Source: Pseudomonas typographi
GTDB lineage: Bacteria > Pseudomonadota > Gammaproteobacteria > Pseudomonadales > Pseudomonadaceae
Reading direction: 5' to 3'
DNA length: 64,000 nt
Assembly: GCF_014694385.1 (NCBI RefSeq)
Contig: NZ_JAAOCA010000019.1
Coordinates: 56,238 to 120,237, forward strand
In this document: positions 8,405-16,808 of the stretch, one piece after another
Layout of the letters: every line of letters begins with the position of its first letter
Position numbering within the stretch: position 1 is the first letter of the stretch
Notes under the pieces: generated by a model
Told to the model about the DNA's origin: nothing
What the model saw: the letters and a program-made list of their open reading frames with translations, nothing else
The model's database searches: none
Made by a program: the position numbers and the translations under genes

Positions 8405-10828
8405 TCAGAACAACACCTTGGCCACGTCGCCATATTGCCTGGCGAAATGCACGGTCAGGCCCTGTTTGAGGTAGTCGGGCAGTTCCTCGAAATGGCCACG
8501 GTTGGCCTCCGGCAAAATCAGCTCGAAGATTTTCTGCCGGCGCGCCGCGATCACCTTTTCACGCACCCCGCCAATCGGCAGCACGTGGCCGGTGAGGGTC
8601 AATTCACCGGTCATGGCCACGTTCTTTTTCGGCGCCTGGTTACGCGCCAGCGACAGCAGCGCACTGGCCATGGTGACGCCAGCGCTGGGGCCGTCCTTGG
8701 GCGTGGCGCCTTCCGGCACGTGCAGGTGCACGAAGGCTTCGTCGAAGAACTTTGGGTCTGCGCCGTATTGCTTAAGGTGCGAGCTCACGTAGCTGTAGGC
8801 GATTTCGGCCGACTCTTTCATCACCTCGCCCAGTTGCCCGGTCAGCTTGAAACCACGGTTCAGGCTGTGGATCAGGGTGGCTTCGATCGGCAGCGTGGCG
8901 CCGCCCATGCTGGTCCAGGCCAAGCCAGTGACCACGCCTTTGCCGCTGAGCACTTGCTCACTGCGAAACACCGGCATGCCCAGCGAGGCTTCCAGGTCTT
9001 TGGGGCCGATCTTGATAATGGCGTCGGGCTCTTCGAGCAGGCGGACCACGGCCTTGCGCACCAGTTTGCCGAGCAGTTTCTCCAGTTGCCGCACGCCCGC
9101 TTCGCGCGCATAGCCTTCGATCACCCCGCGCAGGGCGGCATCGCTGATCGCCAGCTTGCCCTTGGCCACGCCGGCTTTTTCGAGTTGCTTGGGCCACAGG
9201 TGGCGCTTGGCGATAATGAGTTTTTCTTCGGTGATATAGCCAGACAGGCGAATCACCTCCATGCGGTCGAGCAACGGCCCAGGGATGGAGTCGAGGGTGT
9301 TGGCGGTGCACACGAACAGCACTTTGGAGAGGTCCAGGCGCAGGTCGAGGTAATGGTCGAGGAATTCGACGTTTTGCTCAGGGTCCAGGGTTTCAAGCAA
9401 CGCCGAGGCCGGGTCGCCCTGGTAACTTTGGCCCATCTTGTCGATTTCATCGAGCATGATCACCGGGTTCATCACCTCCACGTCCTTGAGCGCCTGCACC
9501 AGCTTGCCCGGTTGGGCACCGATGTAGGTGCGGCGGTGGCCCTTGATCTCGGCTTCATCGCGCATGCCACCGACACTGAAACGGTAGAACGGCCGCCCCA
9601 GGGATTCGGCGATGGACTTGCCCACGCTGGTTTTGCCCACCCCGGGCGGCCCAACCAGCAGCACGATCGAGCCGGAGATTTCGCCTTTGTAGGCGCCCAC
9701 GGCAAGGAATTCGATAATGCGCTTTTTGATGTCGTCGAGGCCCGCATGGTGCTGGTCGAGCACCTTGCGTGCATGCACAAGGTCCAGCTTGTCTTTACCA
9801 AACACCCCCCAGGGCAGGGCCGTGGCCCATTCGAGGTAATTGCGGGTTACGGCGTATTCGGGCGAACCGGTTTCCAGGATCGACAGTTTGTTCATTTCTT
9901 CGGCGATGCGTTTTTTCGCCTGTGCGGGCAGCGTTTTGTTGTCAAGGCGCTGCTGAAACTGCTCCACATCGGCGCTGCGGTCGTCTTTGGTCAAGCCCAG
10001 TTCTTGCTGGATGACTTTCAGTTGTTCCTTGAGGAAAAATTCGCGCTGGTGCTCGCCGATCTGCCGGTTCACCTCGGCGGAGATTTCTTTTTGCAGCCGC
10101 GCCACTTCCACTTCCTTGCGCAGCATCGGCAGCACCCGCTCCATACGCCGCAGCATCGGCACGCAATCCAGTACCTGTTGCAGTTCCGCGCCAGTGGCGG
10201 AGGTCAGCGCAGCGGCGAAGTCGGTGAGCGGCGAGGGGTCGTTGGGGCTGAAGCGGTTGAGGTAGTTTTTCAACTCTTCGCTGTACAGCGGGTTAAGCGG
10301 CAACAGCTCCTTGATGGCGTTGATCAGCGCCATGCCGTAGGCCTTCACTTCGTCGGTGGGGTCGGCGGGCTGCTGCGGGTATTCGACCTCCACCAAGTAG
10401 GGCGGGCGGTGGTGCTTGAGCCAGGTACGGATGCGCACCCGCGACAGGCCCTGGGCCACGAATTGCAGCTTGCCGTCTTCACGGCTGGCGTGGTGCACCT
10501 TCACCAGGGTGCCATACAGCGGCAGGCGCGAGGTGTCGAAGTGGCGGTGGTCTTCGGAGGGGGTTTCCATGAAGAACAACGCCAGGCTGTGGTGTGGCGT
10601 TTTCGCAACCAGGTCGAGGGTTTCGGCCCACGGCTCTTCGTTGACGATCACCGGCAGCACCTGGGCCGGGAAAAACGGCCGGTTGTGTATCGGGATCACG
10701 TAGACCTTGTCTGGCAGGCTCTGGCCGGGCAGGGCCAACTCCATGCTGGAGGTCGGTGAATGTTCGATGTGTTCCTGTTCGTTGTCTTGCCCGTCGAGGT
10801 GGGCCGAAGGCTTTTGCTGGTCGCTCAT
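8405..10828 (-). CDS. Second ATP-dependent Lon protease (AsrA/PA0779-like)
   Basis: This 807-residue Lon-family AAA+ serine protease has an N-terminal LAN domain beginning about residue 37, Walker A GPPGVGKTS, Walker B VIMLDEIDKM, and a C-terminal protease domain with the catalytic Ser in PKDGPSAGV and the partner Lys in the following GEVLP-type segment. The neighbour on the 3' side is a chagasin-type inhibitor and not clpX/hupB, so this is the paralogue called AsrA in P. aeruginosa (linked there to heat and aminoglycoside stress) rather than housekeeping Lon. ATG at 10828 has AGGTG upstream. A sigma32-type promoter precedes it. Confidence 0.9.
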   Translation of the reverse strand: MSDQQKPSAHLDGQDNEQEHIEHSPTSSMELALPGQSLPDKVYVIPIHNRPFFPAQVLPVIVNEEPWAETLDLVAKTPHHSLALFFMETPSEDHRHFDTSRLPLYGTLVKVHHASREDGKLQFVAQGLSRVRIRTWLKHHRPPYLVEVEYPQQPADPTDEVKAYGMALINAIKELLPLNPLYSEELKNYLNRFSPNDPSPLTDFAAALTSATGAELQQVLDCVPMLRRMERVLPMLRKEVEVARLQKEISAEVNRQIGEHQREFFLKEQLKVIQQELGLTKDDRSADVEQFQQRLDNKTLPAQAKKRIAEEMNKLSILETGSPEYAVTRNYLEWATALPWGVFGKDKLDLVHARKVLDQHHAGLDDIKKRIIEFLAVGAYKGEISGSIVLLVGPPGVGKTSVGKSIAESLGRPFYRFSVGGMRDEAEIKGHRRTYIGAQPGKLVQALKDVEVMNPVIMLDEIDKMGQSYQGDPASALLETLDPEQNVEFLDHYLDLRLDLSKVLFVCTANTLDSIPGPLLDRMEVIRLSGYITEEKLIIAKRHLWPKQLEKAGVAKGKLAISDAALRGVIEGYAREAGVRQLEKLLGKLVRKAVVRLLEEPDAIIKIGPKDLEASLGMPVFRSEQVLSGKGVVTGLAWTSMGGATLPIEATLIHSLNRGFKLTGQLGEVMKESAEIAYSYVSSHLKQYGADPKFFDEAFVHLHVPEGATPKDGPSAGVTMASALLSLARNQAPKKNVAMTGELTLTGHVLPIGGVREKVIAARRQKIFELILPEANRGHFEELPDYLKQGLTVHFARQYGDVAKVLF

Positions 10829-10859
10829 GGGGCACCTGCGCAATTGAGTATGTTGCGTT

Positions 10860-10887
10860 AGATGGGGTGCCGCCGGGTGGGTTTCAA
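10860..10887 (-). promoter_or_regulatory. sigma32 (heat-shock) promoter of the Lon-type gene
   Basis: On the minus strand TTGAAA is followed after 14 bases by CCCCATCT. These are close to perfect matches to the RpoH -35 (CTTGAAA) and -10 (CCCCATnT) elements. The -10 box lies about 32 bases upstream of the ATG. Confidence 0.85.
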
Positions 10888-11195
10888 TGGGAACCGCCCC
10901 TGCTTTGCTGAACCTTGCTGGTTGGCCTAGGCCGGGGGCGTGGCGCTTGGGCACACGCCCGGCGGGTTTTCTTCAGCCTGGGCGTGCCGGCATGCTTGCA
11001 ACTTCCGGCAACACTCGCAGGGCAGGTTGGCTCGTGATGCGCTTGGCGGTTACGGGGCCATTGTGAACTCGGCTTGACCGGGCTTGGCTGCAGGGTCCAT
11101 GGGCGAGCGAGATCAACCGGCGGCTGCCGCATCGGTGGCCACATGCCTAAATGCATAAGGTTGTTGAGCAAACGCCATTGGCGTCCGCAGATTCT
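10888..11195. other. Intergenic region without a recognised gene
   Basis: This gap lies between the divergent heat-shock promoter and the 3' end of the alpha/beta hydrolase gene. It holds one hairpin-capable inverted repeat around 10930-10970 (GGGCGTG and CACGCCC arms) but no convincing open frame with a ribosome site and no RNA gene that I recognise. Confidence 0.4.
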
Positions 11196-12242
11196 TTAAT
11201 GTTTTAGCTTTCGCCAGAGGAATTCGCGGATGAACTGTGCCACCTCCGGTGCATGGGTTTCCAAGGTGAAGTGGCCTGCATCCAAAAGATGCACTTCAGC
11301 AGTCGGAATGTCTTTACGATATGCCTGCGCACCCGCTGGGATGAAAGCGGGATCGTGCTTACCCCACACCGCCAGCAATGGCGGTTGGTATTGGCGCAAA
11401 TACGCTTGGAACGCTGGATAAGCGGCCACGTTACTGCGGTAGTCGAGAATCAGGTCGAGTTGAATCTCTTGCGCGCCTGGCCGCGCCATATAAAGGATGT
11501 CCAGGTTATAGCCGTCGGGCGGCATTTTTTTGGGGTCGGCGCCCGTGCCGTATTGCCAGTCACGGATGGTAGCCGGCGATAACGAGGCGCGGCAGGCTTC
11601 GCGATTGGCGGCCGAAGGGTCCCGCCAATAGGTTTGCCAAGGGCCCCATTGGTCGCTGAAACCTTCCAAATAGGCGTTGCCGTTCTGGCTGATGATTGCA
11701 GTCACTTTTTCTGGATTCGCCGCTGCCAGGCGCAAGCCCACGGGCGCACCGTAGTCGAATAGGTACAGGCTATATTGGGTCAGCCCCAATGCCTCGGTAA
11801 AGCCCTCGATCACCTTATAGAGCGTGTCGAATGTGTAATCGAACTGGCCGCGCGGCGGCGCCTTGGTGTTGCCGAAACCCGGCAGGTCAGGCGCGATCAG
11901 GCGGTACTGGCTGGCCAACAACGGCATGAGGTTGCGGAACATGTGGCTGGAGGTGGGGAAACCGTGCAGCAGCAGGAGCACAGGGGCGTCCTTGGGGCCC
12001 ACGTCGCGATAGAAGACCTCTACATCACCCACCTGCTGCTGGTTGAACGTGACACGAAAGGCATCATCGAAAGCCATAACGTTTTCCTGATCTGTAGGGC
12101 CCTTGGCGGAAAATGCAGCGGCGCTTACCCGCGAAGCGCCAAGCGCGGAAGCCGCACTAACCGCCGTTGCCTGTAAAACTTTGCGCCGATTGACGCCGGA
12201 TGTCGTCTCGTCGGCGGCCTTGGGTGGGTCGGAGTTGTTCAC
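11196..12242 (-). CDS. Tat-exported alpha/beta hydrolase with Asp nucleophile
   Basis: This is a 348-residue alpha/beta hydrolase. The N-terminus carries a twin-arginine motif (NRRKVLQ) followed by an Ala/Ser-rich hydrophobic stretch ending near SAAAFS, so it is probably folded in the cytoplasm and exported. The oxyanion motif HGFPTSS, the nucleophile elbow LFDYGAPVG with Asp instead of Ser, an acid near GKHDPAF and the base in DAGHFTLE are visible. An Asp nucleophile points to the haloalkane dehalogenase/epoxide hydrolase branch. The usual Trp after Asp is replaced by Tyr, so substrate cannot be stated. It is divergent from a LysR regulator. Confidence 0.8.
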   Translation of the reverse strand: MNNSDPPKAADETTSGVNRRKVLQATAVSAASALGASRVSAAAFSAKGPTDQENVMAFDDAFRVTFNQQQVGDVEVFYRDVGPKDAPVLLLLHGFPTSSHMFRNLMPLLASQYRLIAPDLPGFGNTKAPPRGQFDYTFDTLYKVIEGFTEALGLTQYSLYLFDYGAPVGLRLAAANPEKVTAIISQNGNAYLEGFSDQWGPWQTYWRDPSAANREACRASLSPATIRDWQYGTGADPKKMPPDGYNLDILYMARPGAQEIQLDLILDYRSNVAAYPAFQAYLRQYQPPLLAVWGKHDPAFIPAGAQAYRKDIPTAEVHLLDAGHFTLETHAPEVAQFIREFLWRKLKH

Positions 12243-12386
12243 GGTAAAGCCTCAGCAAGGTTGAAGTCGGCCCATGCTATGTGTTGCGCTAGCAGCCGAG
12301 AATGACCGCGAAAATCAATTCACCCTTTCGCTTTATGCAATGCTGTAGGCTTTCCACCTTCAGTGATCTCACACCGCAAGCCGACT

Positions 12387-13298
12387 ATGGATCGCATTCA
12401 GGAAATGACGCTTTTCGCTGCCATCGCGGAGCAACCCAGCTTTGCCGCGGTAGCGCGCCATTTTGGGCTGTCTACCGCCACGGTCACTCGGGCGGTGGCT
12501 CGCCTGGAGAGCCGCCTGGGCGCCCTGTTGGTCGTGCGCACAACGCGTAATATGCGCCTCACCGAGGCAGGGCAACGGTTCGCCATTGACTGTCGGCGTT
12601 TACTGTCCGACCTGGATGAAGCTGAAAGCGCGGCGGCCGGCCTGCACGCGCGCCCTGCTGGTTCACTGGCGGTCACGGCCCCGCAGATGTTTGGCGCGTT
12701 GCATGTCACGCCGGTATTGACCAGGTTTCTCAGCCAATATCCCGCTGTAGAGATCCGCGCCATCCTGGTAGACCGCGTAGTGCCCCTGCTCGAGGAGGGG
12801 GTCGATGTGGCCGTGCGGATTGGCGCGCTGCCCGATTCTTCGCTGACGGCCATCCCGGTAGGCAGCGTGCGGCGTATGGTGTGCGCCTCTGCCGAGTACT
12901 TGGCAGAGCATGGTGTTCCACGGCACCCCGACGATCTGCGCCAGCATTCGACCATCTCGACGTCGGCCTCCGAACGTGCGCCGCAATGGCTTTTCCGGGT
13001 TGATGGTGAGGATTATTCGGTGGCCGTTGGCTCAAGGCTTAGCCTAACGTCCTTTCAGGCTGCAATCGGTGCGGCGGTACAGGGTTGGGGGCTTACTCAG
13101 GTCCCGTCTCACCAAATACGCGAACACCTGCAGGGTGGCAGGCTTCAGTGCGTGCTGGACGCTTTTGAAATCGCGCCTGAGCCGGTGCACGTCGTCTATT
13201 CGGAGGGCCGCCGTGGCTCCTCGAAAGTGCGATCTTTCGTGGACGTCTGCGTCAATGCCCTAAGGCATGATCTGCATTTCGAACACGACCCTGCTTAA
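12387..13298 (+). CDS. LysR-family transcriptional regulator
   Basis: This 303-residue protein has an N-terminal winged helix-turn-helix (PSFAAVARHFGLSTATVTRAVARLE) and a C-terminal effector-binding domain (from about residue 90). It resembles the small CrgA/DmlR-like subgroup. The start is the ATG before DRIQEM; an upstream in-frame ATG adds eight unconserved-looking residues. It is divergent from the Tat-type hydrolase with 144 bases between, so the likely target is that hydrolase and itself. Confidence 0.86.
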   Translation: MDRIQEMTLFAAIAEQPSFAAVARHFGLSTATVTRAVARLESRLGALLVVRTTRNMRLTEAGQRFAIDCRRLLSDLDEAESAAAGLHARPAGSLAVTAPQMFGALHVTPVLTRFLSQYPAVEIRAILVDRVVPLLEEGVDVAVRIGALPDSSLTAIPVGSVRRMVCASAEYLAEHGVPRHPDDLRQHSTISTSASERAPQWLFRVDGEDYSVAVGSRLSLTSFQAAIGAAVQGWGLTQVPSHQIREHLQGGRLQCVLDAFEIAPEPVHVVYSEGRRGSSKVRSFVDVCVNALRHDLHFEHDPA

Positions 13299-13469
13299 TG
13301 CCGTTTTGCTGGGGCCCAGCGCTGGAGATGGCCGCGCCAGCGGTGTATGGCCCCGGAACATATTCAATGGTTTGGCAGGGCGACAGCTGACCCCCACAGG
13401 TGTTTGCCACGCCCTGACCTTGGCTATGGGGCAAAGACAGGGTTGCAGGGCCTTAACGGCCCGAACCGG

Positions 13470-13490
13470 AAAAAAGCCGGCAGCCCCGGC
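13470..13490 (-). terminator. Rho-independent terminator of the CocE operon
   Basis: On the minus strand GCCGG-GGCTG-CCGGC is followed by six T residues, starting 5 bases past the stop codon of the CocE gene. The convergent LysR gene ends about 170 bases away. Confidence 0.75.
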
Positions 13491-13494
13491 GGGT

Positions 13495-15465
13495 TCACCC
13501 GTGGCGCGGCGCAAACACCTGCCGCCAATCGCGCTCGAACACCAGCACCCCGTTCTCCCGGGCCTCATACCGTGACTCCAGCCACAACCCGCCTTGCCGC
13601 CAACCCATTCGGGTGAAGGTACGCAATTCGATGTCCCAGCCGTCGCGGCGGTAACCCTGCTTGCGCTCGGCGGTCATCTGCGCGCTGGCCGCATCGCGGC
13701 CAATCACGTAACGCTCGTTGCCGCTGCTGGTCAGGGTCAGGCCGCCCAGTTCGATGCTTTGGCGTTGATTCGCCATCCGCAACTCATGCACACCTGTGCC
13801 GACGTCGTGGCGCACTTCGCGATGAGTGGTTTCCGGGCTCAGCACCTGATGCTCCAAAGGCGCGGCGCAGCGCGGCGCGGCGAACGGCGTGGGGCTGGCC
13901 AGGCAGTTTTCCGGGCGTTCCGGCAGGGCCAACTGGCTGCTGGCGGGCCAGACAGTGACCGGGCCTTGGCCGGGCTCGGCCCAGACCATCGGCCAGTAGC
14001 GTGTCGACAAGGCCAGGCGCAGGCGGTGGCCGGGGCGGAAGCGGTAGGCTACGCCCTTGATTGCGAGCTTCAGGCGAAAGCGTTCGCCGGCGGCGACGTT
14101 CGGCGGCCGGACGATGCGGTGCACGGCAAAGGTGACACGGCTCGAATAGCCGCCGGGGTCGACTTCGTTCAGGCGCAACACCAGCAGTGCCGAGGGGCTG
14201 TCGAAAGCCAAGTCCAGGGCCAGGGTGGCCTTGCCGAACAGGGTCAGTGGGGCCTGCAGTGGCGCGCTGTCGAAACACAGCGACAGCCCGTCGTCGCCGC
14301 GTTGGTCGGCCTGGAATTCCGGCGCGCCGCCACCGCCATCCAGCGGGCACCACTCACCGCCGTCCAGGCCGCAATGGCTGGGGCTGTCGATGAGCTGAGG
14401 CGGCAGTTCCCCGGCGGGCAGGGCCAGCAGGCGGCCGTCACCCAGGTGCAGCGAACGCTCGGCGCTGCCTGGCGGCCAGTGCGGGGCGGTCACCCAATGG
14501 CCATCGATGCTGGGCAATGACGCATCGGCGCGCAGCGCTTCACCTTGCCACAGGTGTAGCATCGGCTCGGCCATGACCCCGGTGTCTTCGTCCGCCAGCC
14601 AGTGCTTCCACCAGCGTACGCATTCACCGAGAAAATCTATCCCCGGCCCTGGCGTGCCCCAATTCGGATAAACGTGGGTCCAAGGCCCGATCAGCGCCTT
14701 GCGCGGCCCCGGCAAGTGCTCCATCAGGCGCAGGATGGCGTCGGAGTAACCGTCGGTCCAGCCACCCACGGCGTACACCGCGCACTCGATATCGGCGTAG
14801 TTTTCACACACCGAGCCGTGCTGCCAATAGGCGTCGCGCTCCATGTGGCTCAGCCAGGCGTCGAGGGGCGGCTCAAGCCCCCGCAGGCGTTGCAACCACA
14901 GTTCTCGCCAGGCCTGGCCGACATGCGCCGGGTCGGCCGGGCGGCCGAGCTGGGTGAACAGGCCGGTGCCCCATTGCAGGCCGTCGGTGAGCAACGCGCC
15001 GCCCATAAAGTGCACATCGTCACTGTAGCGGTCATCGGTGGAGCAACAGGTCACGATCGCCTTGAGCGCAGGCGGGCGGCGTGCCGCCACCTGCAGCGCG
15101 GCAAAGCCACCCCAGGAAATGCCGATCATCCCGACCTTGCCGTTGCACCAGGGTTGCGCCGCGGCCCAGGCGATCACTTCGCAGGCATCGTCCTGCTCCT
15201 GTTTGAGGTATTCATCGTGCAACAGGCCCTGGGAGTTGCCACTGCCCCGCAGGTCGACGCGCAGGGCGGCGATGCCCTGCTGGGCAAAAAAACCGTGCAG
15301 CATCGAGTCGCCCACGGCTGTGTTGTCGGACTGCCGGTAGGGGATCCACTCCAGCACCAGCGGCGCGGGCGCAGCGCCTTCGGGCAGCCACAGCCGGCCG
15401 GTGAGGACGATACCGTCGGCCAACGTAATGCAGATTTGCTGGTAGGGCTCAGGCTTCAGGGTCAT
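13495..15465 (-). CDS. CocE/NonD-family hydrolase (peptidase S15 type), copy 1
   Basis: This 656-residue hydrolase of the cocaine esterase/alpha-amino-acid ester hydrolase/X-Pro peptidase superfamily acts on esters or amides of acyl or peptide-like substrates. The catalytic triad is Ser117 (GISWGGF), Asp238 (GGWTDGY) and His264 (GPWTHVYP), and a C-terminal jelly-roll domain starts near residue 400. It has no signal peptide. It is last in a minus-strand series with an MFS exporter (stop-to-start gap 3 bases) and follows the ABC importer genes. It is clearly paralogous to the gene at 23044 in the same island. Confidence 0.88.
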   Translation of the reverse strand: MTLKPEPYQQICITLADGIVLTGRLWLPEGAAPAPLVLEWIPYRQSDNTAVGDSMLHGFFAQQGIAALRVDLRGSGNSQGLLHDEYLKQEQDDACEVIAWAAAQPWCNGKVGMIGISWGGFAALQVAARRPPALKAIVTCCSTDDRYSDDVHFMGGALLTDGLQWGTGLFTQLGRPADPAHVGQAWRELWLQRLRGLEPPLDAWLSHMERDAYWQHGSVCENYADIECAVYAVGGWTDGYSDAILRLMEHLPGPRKALIGPWTHVYPNWGTPGPGIDFLGECVRWWKHWLADEDTGVMAEPMLHLWQGEALRADASLPSIDGHWVTAPHWPPGSAERSLHLGDGRLLALPAGELPPQLIDSPSHCGLDGGEWCPLDGGGGAPEFQADQRGDDGLSLCFDSAPLQAPLTLFGKATLALDLAFDSPSALLVLRLNEVDPGGYSSRVTFAVHRIVRPPNVAAGERFRLKLAIKGVAYRFRPGHRLRLALSTRYWPMVWAEPGQGPVTVWPASSQLALPERPENCLASPTPFAAPRCAAPLEHQVLSPETTHREVRHDVGTGVHELRMANQRQSIELGGLTLTSSGNERYVIGRDAASAQMTAERKQGYRRDGWDIELRTFTRMGWRQGGLWLESRYEARENGVLVFERDWRQVFAPRHG

Positions 15466-15468
15466 GGG

Positions 15469-16752
15469 TCAAAGCTCCGTAGGGCTGTCGGGTGGCGCCG
15501 CTGGGGTGTGCGGGCGCCGTGGGCCGAAGCGGTCGCGGGCGGCCAGCAGCAGGGCGCCCATTGCGCAGGTGAGGCCGCCGATCAAGGTGGTCAGGGGCAG
15601 GCCAAGGTGGCCGGCCATGGCGCCGCAGATCACCGCACCGATCGGTACAGTGCCGATCAGCATCATGGAATAAAACGACATCAAGCGGCCCCGCAGGGCA
15701 TCCGGGACCTGCTGCTGCAGCAGGGAATTGGAGGCCAGGTTCTGGGTCAGGATGGCGTAGCCGATGGGGGCCGCGATCAGCGCACTGAGCCAGAACTGGT
15801 GAGAAAAACTCAACGCTACCTGAGCCACCCCGAGCATCAGCGCGGCCCGCAGCGGCCAGGGCTTGAGCGCCGGCAAATGGTCCACCAGCGCCAGGCGCAG
15901 GGCGGCGGCGAGGGCGCCGATGCCAGTGATGCTCATCAGAATTCCGGCCCCCGCCGGGCCGCCGTCCAGTACCGTCGCCGAGAGCATGGGCAGAAACGAG
16001 AAATACGGCACGCTGGTCAGGCTGCACAGGCCCACCAACAGCAGAATCCGCGCCGCCTCCGGTTCGCTGCGCAGGTACTTAAGGCCCTCGCCGATCTCCG
16101 CCAGCAGGCTTTCGCGGCGCACCGCCGGTGGCCTCTGCGGCACCTGCATGCGCAGCAAGAATACGATCAGCGGAAGGTACGCCAAGGCGATCAGCACGAA
16201 GCACCAACCCTCGCCGACCCAGCCTACCAAGGCCCCGCCCAGGGCCGGGCCGATCAGCCGCGCGCCGTTGAAGATCACCGAGTTCAAGGCCAGGGCATTG
16301 CTCAGGTCATCACGCTCGATCAGGTCGACCACCAGCGCCTGGCGCCCGGGCAGGTCGAAGGCGCTGATTAGCCCCAGGCCGAGGGCGATGACGATGGCCA
16401 GTTCCCCGGTGATGTACCCACTGAGGGTCAGCACCGCCAGCAGGCTGACCAGGCCGGTCAGCCCCACCTGCGTGCACAGCACCAGCTTGCGCCGGTCGCA
16501 GCGGTCGACGATGGCACCGGTGAACAGGCCGAACAGCAAAATAGGCCCTTGGTTGCAAAAGGCCAACATGCCCAGCAACCAAGGCGACACCCCCAGCCGC
16601 CAGATCAGCCAGCCGAGGGCGATGGAGTGGATCCAGCTGCCGATCACCGAAATGAATTGGCCGCCGAAAAACCGCCGGTAGTTCGGGTGGCGCAACGCGC
16701 GGCTCGCCCGGCGCAAGCCCAGCGGGGGCAGTTGGATCGGGGCAGTGCTCAA
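15469..16752 (-). CDS. MFS transporter, EntS/DUF894-like
   Basis: This 427-residue, 12-helix major facilitator begins its first helix shortly after FFGGQFISVIGSW; GAIVDRCDRR after helix 2 is the expected cytoplasmic loop. It resembles the EntS-like exporters. A TTG start at 16752 is chosen because GGGAG lies 6 bases upstream. A more distal ATG at 16890 would add 46 low-complexity residues and overlap the upstream gene. It is coupled closely to the CocE gene and may export a product or protect against the substrate. Confidence 0.84.
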   Translation of the reverse strand: MSTAPIQLPPLGLRRASRALRHPNYRRFFGGQFISVIGSWIHSIALGWLIWRLGVSPWLLGMLAFCNQGPILLFGLFTGAIVDRCDRRKLVLCTQVGLTGLVSLLAVLTLSGYITGELAIVIALGLGLISAFDLPGRQALVVDLIERDDLSNALALNSVIFNGARLIGPALGGALVGWVGEGWCFVLIALAYLPLIVFLLRMQVPQRPPAVRRESLLAEIGEGLKYLRSEPEAARILLLVGLCSLTSVPYFSFLPMLSATVLDGGPAGAGILMSITGIGALAAALRLALVDHLPALKPWPLRAALMLGVAQVALSFSHQFWLSALIAAPIGYAILTQNLASNSLLQQQVPDALRGRLMSFYSMMLIGTVPIGAVICGAMAGHLGLPLTTLIGGLTCAMGALLLAARDRFGPRRPHTPAAPPDSPTEL

Positions 16753-16808
16753 GGCAGTCTCCCAGCGGGAAAAAACGCAGCGGCGGGTGCCGCTGCCAGG
16801 GGGCGTAT

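Noticed and set aside
8435..10759. A 774-codon open frame opposite the Lon gene
   Set aside because: It is a mirror of Lon codon bias, with no ribosome site or domain; Lon has every catalytic motif.
10930..10975. Hairpin as a terminator
   Set aside because: The arms GGGCGTG/CACGCCC with GTTTTC downstream look terminator-like on the plus strand, but no plus-strand gene lies upstream to be terminated.
13380..13470. A possible fourth copy of the MITE-like element
   Set aside because: Only a short stretch around GGCTATGG and neighbouring bases resembles the element; no terminal repeat or hairpin could be aligned.
14602..16371. A 589-codon plus-strand frame across CocE copy 1 and the MFS gene
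   Set aside because: It spans two real minus-strand genes and their junction and has low-complexity Gln/His/Arg composition.
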